From: Hellea sp964472905
GTDB taxonomy: Bacteria; Pseudomonadota; Alphaproteobacteria; Caulobacterales; Maricaulaceae
Length of the DNA stretch: 6,471 bases
Assembly (NCBI GenBank): GCA_964472905.1
Contig: CAYYMI010000094.1
Span: forward strand, 1 to 6,471
Reading direction: 5' to 3'
Shown: piece by piece, positions 5,682 through 6,471 of the stretch
Position numbering within the stretch: position 1 is the stretch's first letter
How the letters are laid out: each line of letters begins with the position of its first letter
Notes under the pieces: generated by a model
Databases searched by the model: none
Told to the model about the DNA's origin: nothing
What the model saw: the letters and a program-made list of their open reading frames with translations, nothing else
Made by a program: the position numbers and the translations under genes

Positions 5682-6471
5682 ATGCCAAATCCGAAAGTCG
5701 CAATTGTAACGGGCGCTAGCCGTGGAGCGGGGAAAGGCATTGCGCTGGGGCTCGCTGAGAAGGGTATGACGGTCTATGTGACCGGCCGAACGAAGAAGGT
5801 CGGGAAGGCCAAAGGCTGGGACGGAACACCGCTTCCAGGAACTGTTGACGAAACGGCACAAGCCTGCACGGATGTTGGCGGTAAGGGCATTGGCGTAATT
5901 TGCGATAGTGCGGATGATGCGCAAGTGTCTCAGCTATTCGAACAAGTCATGGATGAGCAAGGCCAAGTGGACATCCTGATGAATAACGCCGCTTATATTC
6001 ATCATCAACTCATCGAGCAAAAGCCGTTTTGGGAGAAAGAACTCGACGCCCAAAATATCCTAGATGTCGGTCTTCGTTCTGCCTATGTTGCAAGTTGGCA
6101 TGCCGCAAAAATAATGGCTAAACAAAAGAGCGGGCTGATTGGTATGGGGTCATCATTCGGTGCAAGTTGTTACATGCATGGCCCGGCTTACGGCGCGCAG
6201 AAAGCGGGGCTGGACAAGCTCGCCCATGATATGGCAGTGGATTTAGAAGACTATAATGTTCAGGCCGTCTCTATTTGGATGGGTCCGCTTCTGACCGAGC
6301 GTGCATTGATTGCCGCCGAAGTCCACCCCGAGCAATATAAAGACTTCATCGCCATGGCAGAGACCCCGCAATTTACAGGGCATATCTTGCACGCCATCGC
6401 CACAGACCCGAAAGCCCAAGAGATTAGCGGCCATACATTGGTCGGGGCAGAAGTTGCGCGCGATCGCTATA
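5682..6471 (+). CDS. DHRS1-like SDR family oxidoreductase, 3' end cut off by the window edge
   Basis: 263 codons are visible before the window ends, still open; relatives are usually around 300 residues, so a few dozen are missing. Cofactor motif is TGASRGAG (residues 10-17); Arg36 after the second strand (TGRTKK) points to NADP(H). WDGTPLPGT (46-54) and a following DE/TA segment match the insertion typical of DHRS1-type SDRs. NNAA is at 101-104. The active site is GSS (156-158) with Y170 and K174 in YGAQKAGLDKLA, and SIWMGPLLTE (197-206) corresponds to the SLWPGxVxTE segment of DHRS1. Three in-frame ATGs exist: 5658, 5679 and 5682. I chose 5682 because GAGG at 5673-5676 is then five bases upstream; 5658 has no Shine-Dalgarno and is preceded by an in-frame TAG at 5649. 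It is transcribed away from the FAD oxidoreductase. Substrate unknown, presumably a carbonyl compound of the same pathway. Confidence 0.9.
   Translation, partial: MPNPKVAIVTGASRGAGKGIALGLAEKGMTVYVTGRTKKVGKAKGWDGTPLPGTVDETAQACTDVGGKGIGVICDSADDAQVSQLFEQVMDEQGQVDILMNNAAYIHHQLIEQKPFWEKELDAQNILDVGLRSAYVASWHAAKIMAKQKSGLIGMGSSFGASCYMHGPAYGAQKAGLDKLAHDMAVDLEDYNVQAVSIWMGPLLTERALIAAEVHPEQYKDFIAMAETPQFTGHILHAIATDPKAQEISGHTLVGAEVARDRY

Noticed and set aside
5574..5924. A 116-residue minus-strand frame across the start of the second SDR gene
   Set aside because: It is antisense to the cofactor-binding region of a well-supported SDR, and the product is low-complexity and unrecognisable.
1..6471. Mobile element, phage or defence system content
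   Set aside because: No transposase, integrase, terminal inverted repeats, CRISPR repeats or tRNA were seen; all complete genes are metabolic enzymes with similar composition.

Overview
The window looks like chromosomal DNA from a free-living Gram-negative bacterium. Base composition is roughly balanced by eye, genes are tightly packed, and one gene encodes a lipoprotein with a classical lipobox. My best guess is an alphaproteobacterium of the Hyphomonadaceae, Sphingomonadales or Rhodobiaceae kind, because short-chain dehydrogenases, large PAPS-type sulfotransferases, DUF1214 proteins and FAD oxidoreductases often occur together there. That is inference from the gene mix, not a phylogenetic result.

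Layout from left to right: (1) a minus-strand pair, an SDR oxidoreductase (830-1612) followed by a DUF1214-family protein that starts on the SDR stop codon and runs off the left edge (1-830); (2) a 94-bp divergent intergenic region (1613-1706); (3) a plus-strand pair, a sulfotransferase (1707-2861) and, 12 bp later, a lipoprotein of the formylglycine-generating enzyme family (2874-3833); (4) a minus-strand FAD-binding oxidoreductase (3830-5524) that meets the previous gene tail to tail on a shared TTAA; (5) a second divergent intergenic region (5525-5681); (6) a plus-strand DHRS1-like SDR (5682 to the right edge, incomplete). No RNA genes, mobile elements, CRISPR arrays or convincing intrinsic terminators were seen.

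The theme is redox chemistry on an unknown, probably hydrophobic or alcohol/ketone-bearing substrate (two SDRs and one KstD/fumarate-reductase-type flavoprotein), joined to sulfate-ester chemistry. The sulfotransferase would attach sulfate from PAPS. The formylglycine-generating enzyme keeps both copper-binding cysteines and appears to be exported, and it would activate sulfatases that remove sulfate. No sulfatase lies in the window, so its client must be elsewhere. The two divergent intergenic regions share a 15-bp element (13 of 15 identical) of the form CGTA-N6-(T/C)ACG, which suggests that all four transcription units may answer to one unseen regulator. The most noteworthy observations are the exported FGE beside a sulfotransferase and this shared putative operator.
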